Shown here in pieces: positions 11,301-21,074 of a DNA stretch of 64,000 nucleotides. This DNA is from Bradyrhizobium betae. Lineage in GTDB: Bacteria > Pseudomonadota > Alphaproteobacteria > Rhizobiales > Xanthobacteraceae. The translations under genes and the position numbers were made by a program. The stretch covers positions 4,842,501 through 4,906,500 of the forward strand of contig NZ_CP044543.1 in assembly GCF_008932115.1 (NCBI RefSeq). Direction: 5' to 3'. The notes beneath the pieces were generated by a model. It was not told where the DNA came from. It saw nothing but the letters and a program-made list of their open reading frames with translations, and made no database searches. Numbering within the stretch: the first letter of the stretch is position 1; every line of letters starts with the position of its first letter.

Positions 11301-11402
11301 GTCATCGTCCGGCTTGACCGGACGATCCAGTATTCCAGAGGCGGTTGTGATTGAGTCGATACGGCGCGGCGTACTGGATTCCCCGCTTTCGCGGGGAATG
11401 AC
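11301..11402. repeat. Palindromic intergenic repeat, family B
   Basis: A 102-base element starting GTCATCGTCCGGCTTGACC and ending GCGGGGAATGAC, with paired CCAGTA / TACTGG segments in the middle. It is the reverse-orientation equivalent of the copies at 14505, 34778, 43227 and 44779. Confidence 0.75.
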
Positions 11403-11450
11403 GGCGGTGGTTGGGGAGGCAGCCGAGCGCTACCTTAAACGAACTTGCGC

Positions 11451-12293
11451 CTACACTTCCCGTCGGCTCAAGAACGCCAACCGCTCGAACAGATGCACGT
11501 CCTGCTCGTTCTTGAGCAGCGCGCCATGCAGCGGCGGGATCAGCTTGCGCGGGTCACGCTCGCGCAACTGCTCGACGCTCATGTCTTCGTTGAGCAGCAG
11601 CTTCAGCCAGTCGAGCAGTTCGGACGTCGACGGCTTCTTCTTCAGGCCGGGCACCTCGCGCACCTCGAAGAAGATGCGCAGAGCCTCTTCCACCAGGCGC
11701 TTCTTGATGCCGGGGAAGTGGACGTCGACGATGCGGCCCATCGTGTCGGCATCCGGGAACTTGATGTAGTGGAAGAAGCAGCGGCGCAGGAACGCGTCCG
11801 GCAGCTCCTTCTCGTTGTTGGAGGTGATCATCATGATCGGGCGCTGCTTCGCCTTGATCGTCTCGCCGGTCTCGTAGACATGGAATTCCATGCGGTCGAG
11901 CTCGAGCAGAAGGTCGTTCGGGAATTCGATGTCGGCCTTGTCGATCTCGTCGATCAGCAGCACCGGGCGCTGCTCGGCGGCGAAGGCCTCCCACAGCTTG
12001 CCGCGCTTGATGTAGTTCTTGATGTCCGAGACCCTGGCATCGCCGAGCTGGCTGTCGCGCAGGCGCGACACCGCGTCGTATTCGTAGAGGCCCTGCTGCG
12101 CCTTGGTGGTGGACTTGATGTGCCAGGTCAGCAGCGGCGCGTTCAGCGCCTTCGCCACTTCTTCCGCCAGCACCGTCTTGCCGGTGCCGGGCTCGCCCTT
12201 GATGAGCAGCGGGCGCTCCAGCACGATCGAGGCATTGACGGCGACCTTGAGATCGTCGGTCGCAACATAGTCCTTGGTGCCGGTAAATTTCAT
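11451..12293 (-). CDS. MoxR-family AAA+ ATPase
   Basis: A 280-residue MoxR-type AAA+ ATPase, a chaperone-like motor that usually works with a VWA-domain partner to assemble or activate protein or metal-cofactor complexes. Walker A is GEPGTGKTVLAEEVAKAL near residue 31, Walker B is VLLIDEIDKAD, and sensor 1 is MITSNNEKELPDAFLRRC with the arginine finger. The putative VWA partner (CoxE type) is encoded on the other strand at 12756, with a small membrane-protein gene between. The start at MKFTGTKDYVATDDL is the normal one for the family. The client complex is not identifiable here. Confidence 0.9.
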   Translation of the reverse strand: MKFTGTKDYVATDDLKVAVNASIVLERPLLIKGEPGTGKTVLAEEVAKALNAPLLTWHIKSTTKAQQGLYEYDAVSRLRDSQLGDARVSDIKNYIKRGKLWEAFAAEQRPVLLIDEIDKADIEFPNDLLLELDRMEFHVYETGETIKAKQRPIMMITSNNEKELPDAFLRRCFFHYIKFPDADTMGRIVDVHFPGIKKRLVEEALRIFFEVREVPGLKKKPSTSELLDWLKLLLNEDMSVEQLRERDPRKLIPPLHGALLKNEQDVHLFERLAFLSRREV

Positions 12294-12343
12294 CGCGCGT
12301 CCTTGTTGGTCGTCGTCCCGGGTTTGGCCCTGGTCGCGACATG

Positions 12344-12370
12344 GGAACGGCCGCGCATGGCGGCCGTTCC
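12344..12370. terminator. Terminator-like hairpin between glsB-like gene and moxR-like gene
   Basis: A perfect 11-bp stem GGAACGGCCGC / GCGGCCGTTCC with a 5-base loop, 17 bases past the stop codon of the minus-strand GlsB-type gene. There is no clear U tract on either strand, so it could also be an RNA-stability hairpin. Confidence 0.5.
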
Positions 12371-12386
12371 TGGTTCGGTCAGGCTT

Positions 12387-12647
12387 TCAGACCCGTTTTA
12401 TCAGCGAAAGGATCACAAGCACAATCACGGCGCCGATCGTGGCGTCGACGATGGCGCCCACCGTGCCGGTGGCGAGCCCGATGTGCAGCTGAGGCAGCAC
12501 ATAGCTCGCAACGAGGGCACCGATGATGCCGACGACGATGTTGCCGACCAGCCCAAATCCCGCCCCATGGACAATCTTGCCGGCAAGCCAGCCTGCGATC
12601 GCGCCGATGATGAGCGCTGCGAGAATTCCCATTGCAAACGTCCCCAA
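12387..12647 (-). CDS. GlsB/YeaQ/YmgE family stress-response membrane protein
   Basis: An 86-residue, very hydrophobic inner-membrane protein of the transglycosylase-associated (YeaQ/YmgE) family. It has three membrane segments rich in Gly and Ala, with the family blocks LIIGAIAGWLAGKIVHGAGFG and NIVVGIIGALVASYVLP. Members are induced by stress, but their molecular role is not established. It lies between the MoxR and VWA genes, on the same strand as moxR. The frame is certain; function is by family only. Confidence 0.85.
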   Translation of the reverse strand: MGTFAMGILAALIIGAIAGWLAGKIVHGAGFGLVGNIVVGIIGALVASYVLPQLHIGLATGTVGAIVDATIGAVIVLVILSLIKRV

Positions 12648-12755
12648 AACAACCCCGTGAAGCCGCCAATTCTAGCGCAAAAAGCCTCCCGGTCCAGCGC
12701 CCGGCGGCGGCTTCCGCCCCTTGACGTCGGCCCCCCGACGGGCAATCTGTCACCC

Positions 12756-13930
12756 ATGTTCCTGCAATTCTTTACGTCTCTGCGCGATGCGCAGGTCCCC
12801 GTGACGCTGCGCGAATACCTCACGCTGATGGAGGCGCTCGACGCTGACCTCGTGGACTACTCGGTCGAGAATTTCTACTATCTGTCCCGCACCTCGCTGG
12901 TGAAGGACGAGCGCAACCTCGACAAGTTCGACCGCGTCTTCGGCACGGTGTTCAAGGGGCTTGAAAGCCTGCTCGACGCCATGGAGAAGGCCGAGATCCC
13001 GAGGAGTGGCTGAAGAAGCTCGCCGAGAAGTACCTGTCCGAGGAAGAGAAGAAGCAGATCGAGGCCATGGGCTGGGACAAGCTCATGGAGACGCTGAAGA
13101 AGCGCCTCGAGGAGCAGAAGGGCCGTCACCAGGGCGGCTCGAAGTGGATCGGCACGGCCGGCACCTCGCCGTTCGGCGCCCACGGCTACAATCCCGAAGG
13201 CGTCCGCATCGGCCAGGACAAGAACCGCAACAACCGCGCCGTGAAGGTGTGGGACAAGCGCGAGTTCAAGGATTTGGACGGCAATGTCGAGCTCGGCATC
13301 CGCAACATCAAGGTGGCGCTGCGCCGCCTGCGCAAGTTCGCGCGCACCGGCGCGCCGGATGAGCTCGATCTGGACACCACCATCCGCGAGACCGCCAATC
13401 ACGGCTATCTCGACGTGCACATGCGGCCCGAGCGGCGCAATGCGGTGAAGCTGCTGGTGTTCTTCGACATCGGCGGCTCGATGGACGCGCATATCGAGCA
13501 GGTCGAGGAGCTGTTCTCGGCGGCGAAGAGCGAGTTCAAGCACATGGAATATTTCTACTTCCACAACTGCCTCTATGAAGGCGTATGGAAGCAGAACAAG
13601 CGCCGCTTCACGGACCGCACCCCGACCTGGGACGTGCTGCACAAATATCCGCACGACTACAAGATCGTGTTCGTCGGCGACGCCTCGATGAGCCCTTACG
13701 AGATCATGGTGCCCGGCGGCTCGGTCGAGCATGTCAACGAGGAGCCCGGCTCGGTCTGGCTCGACCGCATCATCCGCACCTATCCGCATGCGGTGTGGCT
13801 CAATCCGGTCGCCCAGAAGCACTGGGACTATTCGGAATCGACCACGATCATCAAACGCATCTTCGCCAATCGCATGTTCCCGATCACGATCGAAGGTCTC
13901 GAAGGCGCGATGAAGGAATTGACGCACTGA
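12756..13930 (+). pseudogene. CoxE-type VWA-domain protein with a single-base frameshift
   Basis: The first 83 codons (MFLQFFTSLRDAQVPVTLRE onward) run from 12756 to a stop at 13011. The remainder, beginning EEWLKKLAEKY at 13001, continues in another frame to 13930. Inserting one G at about 13001 (CCC-GA to CCC-GGA) joins them into a normal protein of about 391 residues. The VWA domain has a degenerate MIDAS site: FFDIGGSMD replaces the canonical DxSxS with DIGGS. Downstream blocks include YKIVFVGDASMSPYEI and WLNPVAQKHWDYS. CoxE proteins pair with MoxR ATPases, and one is encoded next door. The break is either an assembly error or a recent mutation. Confidence 0.85.
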
Positions 13931-13938
13931 CTCTCGCC

Positions 13939-14041
13939 GTCATTCCGGGGCTCGTGAAGCGAGAGCCCGGAATCCATCGGGCCGCAGCGCGTGCAGATAA
14001 ATGGATTCCGGGTTCGATGCTGCGCATCGCCCCGGAATGAC
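13939..14041. repeat. Palindromic intergenic repeat, family A
   Basis: A 103-base element with perfect 13-base inverted ends GTCATTCCGGGGC / GCCCCGGAATGAC. It is the second copy of the family seen at 8231 and fills the gap between the VWA and rhodanese genes. Confidence 0.8.
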
Positions 14042-14061
14042 GAAAGAGAAGGGAGAACCAC

Positions 14062-14475
14062 ATGCCCCAAAACATCACCCGCGGCATCAAGGCGCTGATC
14101 GACGAGGCCAATGCCGAGATCGAGACGCTCACCGCCAAGGACGCCATCGAGATCTCCAAGAACGGCGACGTCGTCATCGTCGACATTCGCGATCCCCGCG
14201 AGATCGAGCGCGACGGCCGCATCCCCGGCGCGTTTGCCTGCACCCGCGGCATGCTCGAATTCTGGATCGATCCGCAGAGCCCGTACGCGAAGCCGATCTT
14301 CCAGGAAGACAAGAAGTTCGTGTTCCACTGCGCCGGCGGTCTGCGCTCCGCGCTCGCGGCAAAGACGGCCAAGGACATGGGCCTGAAGCCCGTCGCCCAC
14401 ATCGCCGGCGGCTACGCCGCCTGGCGCGATGCCAGCGGTCCGACGGAAGCGTGGGAGCCGAAGAAGAAGGGGTGA
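14062..14475 (+). CDS. Single-domain rhodanese-like protein
   Basis: A 137-residue single rhodanese domain, which carries sulfur on an active-site cysteine as a persulfide. The domain start is KNGDVVIVDIRDPREIERDG. The active loop reads FHCAGGLRSALAAKTA, where Cys heads the CAGGLR loop and Arg closes it. The closing block is HIAGGYAAWRDASGP. There is no signal peptide. It lies upstream of sseA, with a family-B repeat between, and both handle sulfane sulfur. The acceptor is unknown. Confidence 0.88.
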   Translation: MPQNITRGIKALIDEANAEIETLTAKDAIEISKNGDVVIVDIRDPREIERDGRIPGAFACTRGMLEFWIDPQSPYAKPIFQEDKKFVFHCAGGLRSALAAKTAKDMGLKPVAHIAGGYAAWRDASGPTEAWEPKKKG

Positions 14476-14504
14476 GCAGTGCTGCTGTCACTCCAGTCTC
14501 AGCT

Positions 14505-14606
14505 GTCATTCCCCGCGAAGGCGGGGAATCCAGTACGCCGCGGCCCATCCGCTCAATCACAACTGTCTCTGGAATACTGGATCGCCCAGTCGAGCCGGGC
14601 GATGAC
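14505..14606. repeat. Palindromic intergenic repeat, family B
   Basis: A 102-base copy beginning GTCATTCCCCGCGAAGGCGG and ending GCCGGGCGATGAC, with paired CCAGTACGCC / TACTGGATCG segments in the middle. It lies between the two sulfurtransferase genes. Confidence 0.78.
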
Positions 14607-14680
14607 AGCAGAGGTCGACGCGCGCTGCTTCGATCTCACTCGCGCTGTGCGCGGCCCGGAATGACTGTAAGGAAACACCC

Positions 14681-15532
14681 ATGACCACCGACCCCCTCGT
14701 CTCCACCGAATGGCTCGCCGCCCACATCAACGATTCCAACGTCAAGGTGCTCGACGCCAGCTTCAAGCTGCCGGGCGTGCTGCCGCTGCCGAAGGACGAT
14801 TACCTCGCCGCGCATCTGCCGGGTGCGGCGTTCTTCGACGTCGATGCGGTGTCGGATCATTCCAACCCGCTGCCGCACATGTATCCGAGCGCCGAGCAGT
14901 TCGGCCGTGACGTCGGCAATCTCGGCATCGGAAATGGCGATACCGTCGTGCTCTACGATGCCGGCGGCTGGGTCGCCGCGCCTCGCGCGTGGTGGATGTT
15001 CCTGGCCTTCGGCCATAGCAACGTGCGCATCCTCAATGGCGGCCTGAAGAAGTGGCGTGCCGAGGGACGTGCCGTCGAGAGCGGCGAGGTGAAGCCGAAG
15101 CCCGCGAGCTTCAAGGCGAGCTTCGATGCCAAGCGCGTGCGCAGCATGCAGCAACTCGTCGCCAACGTCGAAAGCCGCAATGAGCAGGTGATCGACGCAC
15201 GCGCCGCCGACCGTTTCGAGGGCCGTGCGCCCGAGCCGCGCGCGGGCATCCGCTCCGGCCACATCCCCGGCGCTCGCAACGTGCCCTACAATCAGCTGTT
15301 CGATGCTGCGACCGGCACGATGAAACCGCTCGAGGATCTGCGTGCCGTCTTCACGGGCGCCGGCGTCAAGCTCGATGCGCCGATCGTGACCAGCTGCGGC
15401 TCCGGCGTCTCCGCCGGCGTGCTGACGCTCGCGCTCTATCGCCTCGGCATCACCGACACCGCGCTCTACGACGGCTCGTGGTCGGAATGGGGCCAGGAAA
15501 AAGGCCCGCCGATCGCGACCGGGCCGGCGTAA
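14681..15532 (+). CDS. sseA: 3-mercaptopyruvate/thiosulfate sulfurtransferase
   Basis: A 283-residue two-domain rhodanese. The N-terminal inactive domain (residues 1-140) and the C-terminal active domain are both present. The active loop reads TSCGSGVSAGVLTLAL; CGSGVS is the 3-mercaptopyruvate sulfurtransferase type (CGSGVT in E. coli SseA) rather than the CRxGxT loop of thiosulfate rhodanese. It should transfer sulfur from 3-mercaptopyruvate to cyanide or thiol acceptors in the cytoplasm. Other landmarks are HLPGAAFFDVDAVSD and HIPGARNVPYNQLFD. Length and start fit the family. Confidence 0.93.
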   Translation: MTTDPLVSTEWLAAHINDSNVKVLDASFKLPGVLPLPKDDYLAAHLPGAAFFDVDAVSDHSNPLPHMYPSAEQFGRDVGNLGIGNGDTVVLYDAGGWVAAPRAWWMFLAFGHSNVRILNGGLKKWRAEGRAVESGEVKPKPASFKASFDAKRVRSMQQLVANVESRNEQVIDARAADRFEGRAPEPRAGIRSGHIPGARNVPYNQLFDAATGTMKPLEDLRAVFTGAGVKLDAPIVTSCGSGVSAGVLTLALYRLGITDTALYDGSWSEWGQEKGPPIATGPA

Positions 15533-15534
15533 TC

Positions 15535-16269
15535 CTACCGGCGCGTGGGCGTGGGCGTCGTCGCGAAGGTCTGCGGCTGTCCGAACGGATCGAGCTGCTG
15601 CTGCAGCTGCTGAGGCGGCGGCCGCCGGACGATGCGATGGCGCTTCTTGGCCTTCGCCTTGCGCTTGGTCGCCTTGGCGTCCGGAGTGCTGATGTCGGCC
15701 TTGGCCTTCGCGGGCGGATCCTTCCAGGCCGTGGTCGCAGGGTCGTTCAGCGCGGCGAATTTGGCCGGGGACGTATCGGGCGCGGACGATGCCGCGGCGG
15801 CCGTCATCTCGGTCGAGGCGGGCCTCGCCTCGGGAATGGAGGCCGTGGTGTCGGCCGGCGTGAGCGTGTCGGCGGGCGCCGGCGCTGCGGCGTCCGTCGT
15901 GCTGTCGGACTTGGCCGGCTCGGCGGTCGGAGAGGGGGCCTCGGCCACCTGTGGCTGCGCAGCGGTCTCGGTCGTTGCTGCGGCGACAGGTTCGGGATCA
16001 CTCGCCGGCAGCCCGATGGTCGGGACCAGGTCGCGCACCGACGGCGCGGGCTCGGCGACATCAGGCTCGGCGCGAAGGGCCGCGAGCACCGGCAGGGCCG
16101 GCTCGGGGGCCTGCGCAAACACCTGCTCCTGCGGGCCGTTCCGCCAGGAAGGGTTGCTGACATATTGCTCGTGGCTCGCCCGCAGCAGCGCGGCGGCCCC
16201 TAGGCCGAACACCAGGATGGAGGTTGACAGCAGGATCGCGGCAAACAGGAAGCGAAAGCCGGGAAGCAT
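15535..16269 (-). CDS. Membrane-anchored Ala/Pro-rich hypothetical protein
   Basis: About 244 residues when started at MLPGFRFLFAAILL; a longer start at 16323 would put 18 unlikely residues before the membrane segment. Residues 5-30 form one transmembrane or signal-anchor helix. The rest is low-complexity, rich in Ala, Pro, Thr and acidic residues, then a basic patch KATKRKAKAKKRHRIVRRPP near the C terminus and a Gln run. This looks like a periplasm-spanning disordered linker with a basic end, but no domain can be named. It converges on sseA, two bases away. Confidence 0.6.
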   Translation of the reverse strand: MLPGFRFLFAAILLSTSILVFGLGAAALLRASHEQYVSNPSWRNGPQEQVFAQAPEPALPVLAALRAEPDVAEPAPSVRDLVPTIGLPASDPEPVAAATTETAAQPQVAEAPSPTAEPAKSDSTTDAAAPAPADTLTPADTTASIPEARPASTEMTAAAASSAPDTSPAKFAALNDPATTAWKDPPAKAKADISTPDAKATKRKAKAKKRHRIVRRPPPQQLQQQLDPFGQPQTFATTPTPTRR

Positions 16270-16631
16270 CGAAGGGTTACGAATTTCCGCCCCGGCGGGT
16301 GGCGGCCGGGACCCATGAGCCATATGAACGCGGTGACGGTACTGAGTGCCGCGTTCGCCATGCGGAATCGGAGCTCAAAACGACGGCGAATCAGGCTGAT
16401 TCGAACATACCGCAACGATTCCGGGCCGCTCCGTAAAAAGCGGGGCCGCAGACTCCGGCGATCTACGGCAAGAGCCGATTTCCGCCCCGTGATGCAACGG
16501 AGCAACGGTGATCACGGGATCACAAATCGGAAAATCGGGCGCAAATCGGCCTGTCATGTCTTGAATGTGCCGCTATCTTCGGTCATCTGGCCATTAACGG
16601 TCCGGATGGGCCCGGGGACTATACAAGAGCG

Positions 16632-17819
16632 ATGATGATCAAACATTTTCTGACGATATGCGCTGCCGCAACAGTCGCTGCGGCGGGAACCTCGCTCGCA
16701 CTGGCCCAGAGCTATCCGGTCCAGCAGGCGCCGAGCTATGGCGCCCCGGCCGAATATCGCCCCGGCGACCGCACCCCGAATTTCGACGCACTGGAAGACG
16801 AAGACGACGCGATGCCGCAGGCGTCGCTGCCGCCGCCCGGCCCGGTCGACGATCCTCGCTACGGCCGTCCGGCCGGCGCTCCCCCGGTCTATTCGGCCGC
16901 CCCGCCGCAGGGCCCGGTGATGTCGCCGGATGATCCGCGTTATGGCCGTCCGGCTGGCGCTCCGCCGGTCTATTCCGCCAATCCGTCGCAGGGTCCGGTG
17001 ATGTCGCCCGACGATCCCCGTTACGGGCGGCCTGCCGGTCCGCCCCCGGTGATCTATGGCGATCGTTCGGGCCAGCCGCCCGCCAATGACGGCATGCGTC
17101 CGCCGGAAGCCGTTGGTGGCCCGGCCGCGACCGGCGCGGTCCCGCAGCAGGGACCCGGTGGTCGACCGATGTCGGTCGCCTCGCTGCCGCCCGAGGAGCA
17201 GCCTGAGCAGGCTCCGGCGCAGCTCGCGCCGAACTTGCGCCGCCAGGAGGTCGCGTTCCAGACCAAGGAGCCGGCCGGCACCATCGTGGTCGATACTCCG
17301 AACACCTATCTCTATTACGTCCTCGGCAACGGCCGCGCGATCCGCTACGGCGTCCGCGTCGGTCGCGACGGCTTCACCTGGACCGGCGTGCAGAAGATCA
17401 CCCGCAAGGCCGAGTGGCCGGATTGGCATCCGCCGACGGAGATGATCGAGCGTCAGCCCTATCTGCCGCGCTTCATGGCCGGCGGCGAAGGCAATCCGCT
17501 CGGCGCCCGCGCCATGTATCTCGGCTCGACCGTGTATCGCATCCACGGCACCAACCAGCCCTCGACGATCGGCAAGTTCGTCTCCTCCGGCTGCATCGGC
17601 ATGCTGAACGAAGACGTCTCGGATCTGTTCGACCGCACCAAGGTCGGCACCCGCGTGGTGGTGATGCCGGGTGGCCCGCCGCCGGGAACGGCGACGGCGT
17701 CCGCGGCCCCCGTGCCCGGTGCCGCCGGTCCGGCTCCGATGGCCGCCCAGGCCGGCCCCGTCCCGGGCACCCAGCCAACCGTGGTGCCGCCGCTGCCCGC
17801 GCCGGTCACCGTGCGCTAA
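16632..17819 (+). CDS. L,D-transpeptidase (YkuD domain) with proline-rich tandem repeats
   Basis: A 395-residue secreted or envelope L,D-transpeptidase, which forms 3-3 crosslinks in peptidoglycan or anchors proteins to it. A signal peptide ends near LALAQ (residue 26). Residues 73-140 hold three 27-residue repeats built on DDPRYGRPAGAPPVYSA. The YkuD domain spans about residues 215-350, with the catalytic motif HGTNQPSTIGKFVSSGCIGM (His, then SxGC) intact. The C-terminal tail is again Ala/Pro-rich. The Pro-rich parts probably span or bind the cell wall. Such proteins are numerous in Rhizobiales. Confidence 0.92.
   Translation: MMIKHFLTICAAATVAAAGTSLALAQSYPVQQAPSYGAPAEYRPGDRTPNFDALEDEDDAMPQASLPPPGPVDDPRYGRPAGAPPVYSAAPPQGPVMSPDDPRYGRPAGAPPVYSANPSQGPVMSPDDPRYGRPAGPPPVIYGDRSGQPPANDGMRPPEAVGGPAATGAVPQQGPGGRPMSVASLPPEEQPEQAPAQLAPNLRRQEVAFQTKEPAGTIVVDTPNTYLYYVLGNGRAIRYGVRVGRDGFTWTGVQKITRKAEWPDWHPPTEMIERQPYLPRFMAGGEGNPLGARAMYLGSTVYRIHGTNQPSTIGKFVSSGCIGMLNEDVSDLFDRTKVGTRVVVMPGGPPPGTATASAAPVPGAAGPAPMAAQAGPVPGTQPTVVPPLPAPVTVR
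16848..17060 (+). repeat. 81-base tandem coding repeat in the L,D-transpeptidase gene
   Basis: Three in-frame units start at 16848, 16929 and 17010, each encoding DDPRYGRPAG(A/P)PPV and spacer residues. The third is diverged at its end. This is likely a length-variable linker. Confidence 0.75.
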
Positions 17820-17838
17820 GGGCTTCGAAATTCAAATT

Positions 17839-17869
17839 AAGAAGGGCGTGCCATTGGCGCGCCCTTCTT
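17839..17869. terminator. Bidirectional hairpin terminator
   Basis: A 10-bp stem AAGAAGGGCG / CGCCCTTCTT followed by CGTTT on the plus strand, and A/T-rich on the other side. It sits between the converging L,D-transpeptidase and hydroxyacid dehydrogenase genes and can serve both. Confidence 0.7.
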
Positions 17870-17873
17870 CGTT

Positions 17874-18836
17874 TCAGGCCAGCTTGCGCGGCAGCTCGTC
17901 GCCCTTTGTGAAGGCGTCGATCGCCTCGACCATCTGGCCGTAATGGATGCGCAAGCCGTCCTCGGTGGCGTAGCCGAGATGCGGCGTCAGCACGAGGTTG
18001 TCGAGCTTGCGGAAGGGGTGGTCGACCGGCAGCGGCTCGACCGAGAACACGTCGATGCCGGCGCCCGCGATCTTCCGCTGCTGCAAGGCCTCGAGCAGCG
18101 CCTGCTCGTCCACGATCGGCCCGCGCGCGGTATTGACGAGGAACGCCGTCGGCTTCATCCGCGCGAGATCTTCGCGGCCGACCAGTCCGCGCGAGCGCTC
18201 GCTCAGCACCACGTGGATGGTGACGATGTCGGCCTTGGCGAACAGCTCCTGCTTGGTGGCGTAGCCGACGCCGGCCGCCGCGCACTTCTCCGGCGTCAGG
18301 TTCGGGCTCCAGGCGATCACGTTCATGCCGAAGGCCTTGGCGATGCCTGCCATCTTGCTGCCGAGCTTACCGAGCCCGATGACGCCGAGCGTCAGGCCCT
18401 CGATCTCGACGCCGGCAAAGGTCTGCCAGGGCTCGCCCGCATGCATGCGCGCATTCTCGCGGCCGATGCCGCGAGTCAGTTCGAGGATCAGGCCCATGGT
18501 GAGCGGGGCGGTCGGATCGCGGGTGTATTGCGTGCCGCCGACGGCGACGCTGCGTGCCTTCGCGGCCTCCATGTCGATCGCGGCGTTGCGCATGCCTGAC
18601 GTCAGCAGCAGCTTCAGCTTGGGCAGCTTGTCGAACAGGCTCTTCGGGAATGCCGTGCGCTCGCGCATCGCGCAGATGATGTCGAAATCGGCCAGGGCGC
18701 TGGCCGCGGCCTGCTCCGAGGCGAAGGGATGGCTGAACACGGTGACATCGACGCGGTCGGACAGTTTCGGCCAGTCGGCGACGTTGAGGGCGAGGTCGAA
18801 ATAGTCGTCGAGAATTGCACAGCGCAGCCGCGTCAT
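17874..18836 (-). CDS. D-2-hydroxyacid dehydrogenase family protein
   Basis: A 320-residue NAD-dependent dehydrogenase of the same superfamily as the first gene but of a different branch (phosphoglycerate dehydrogenase-like). The nucleotide-binding motif is GVIGLGKLGSKMAGIAKAFG. The catalytic residues lie in FLVNTARGPIVDE (Arg), DVFSVEPLP (Glu) and VLTPHLGYAT (His). I started it at MTRLRCAILDDYFD; a longer frame upstream to 18929 has no family resemblance. The keto-acid substrate is not known. There is no operon partner. Confidence 0.88.
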   Translation of the reverse strand: MTRLRCAILDDYFDLALNVADWPKLSDRVDVTVFSHPFASEQAAASALADFDIICAMRERTAFPKSLFDKLPKLKLLLTSGMRNAAIDMEAAKARSVAVGGTQYTRDPTAPLTMGLILELTRGIGRENARMHAGEPWQTFAGVEIEGLTLGVIGLGKLGSKMAGIAKAFGMNVIAWSPNLTPEKCAAAGVGYATKQELFAKADIVTIHVVLSERSRGLVGREDLARMKPTAFLVNTARGPIVDEQALLEALQQRKIAGAGIDVFSVEPLPVDHPFRKLDNLVLTPHLGYATEDGLRIHYGQMVEAIDAFTKGDELPRKLA

Positions 18837-18968
18837 CAGCGTCCATCCATGGCGAGAGCTGACGGCGCCAGGCGGGGGCGCCATCGTCGGAACCGGGCCA
18901 TGGTTGCGCGCAATCACACCTGCGCGCAAGCTGCTCGCGTCTTCAAAAATTCGACAGGAGAGAAGGGC

Positions 18969-19184
18969 TCAGAGGTCGCGACGCTTCAGCCGGACCGGCG
19001 CATCCATGCCGTGCTTGGCGCGCCAGGCGGGGCCGGGGCCGCGCATGTAGTGCAACTCGGGCCGGTAGGGATTGAAGGCGGTGGCGAAGAAGCGCTTCCA
19101 GAAGCCCTTGATCTCCGTGACGAGAACGGAGGTGCCGCCGGCGTCTGCCGGAACGGGAAGTGAGTGGGTTTCGATCAGAGCCAT
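18969..19184 (-). CDS. Small conserved hypothetical protein
   Basis: A 71-residue protein with a segment GFWKRFFATAFNPYRPELHY and a basic C terminus. It has no signal peptide and no membrane helix. I have seen this kind of short protein in Bradyrhizobium genomes, but do not know what it does. It lies alone between the hydroxyacid dehydrogenase and ettA genes, on the minus strand. Confidence 0.55.
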   Translation of the reverse strand: MALIETHSLPVPADAGGTSVLVTEIKGFWKRFFATAFNPYRPELHYMRGPGPAWRAKHGMDAPVRLKRRDL

Positions 19185-19417
19185 GACGGGCCTCGCTATG
19201 CTCCCGTTCGTTCTGAGCGGGCGGCGCTGTTTCCGCGCGAAATCGAGCTTTGGCCTGATTTATTAAAAGAAGGTTTCAATTGTCCCGATCGGGGTCCGGA
19301 TGGTGTCCGTCCAGTATTCATCCGTGGTGAACGGAGGGAAAACATTGCCCTTTGGGGGCGGGATCGCTACATCGCTGGCTAAGCAAATCTCCTCAAATTG
19401 AAGGTTTCACGGGACCG

Positions 19418-21067
<1,650 letters not shown>

Positions 21068-21074
21068 TGCCGGC

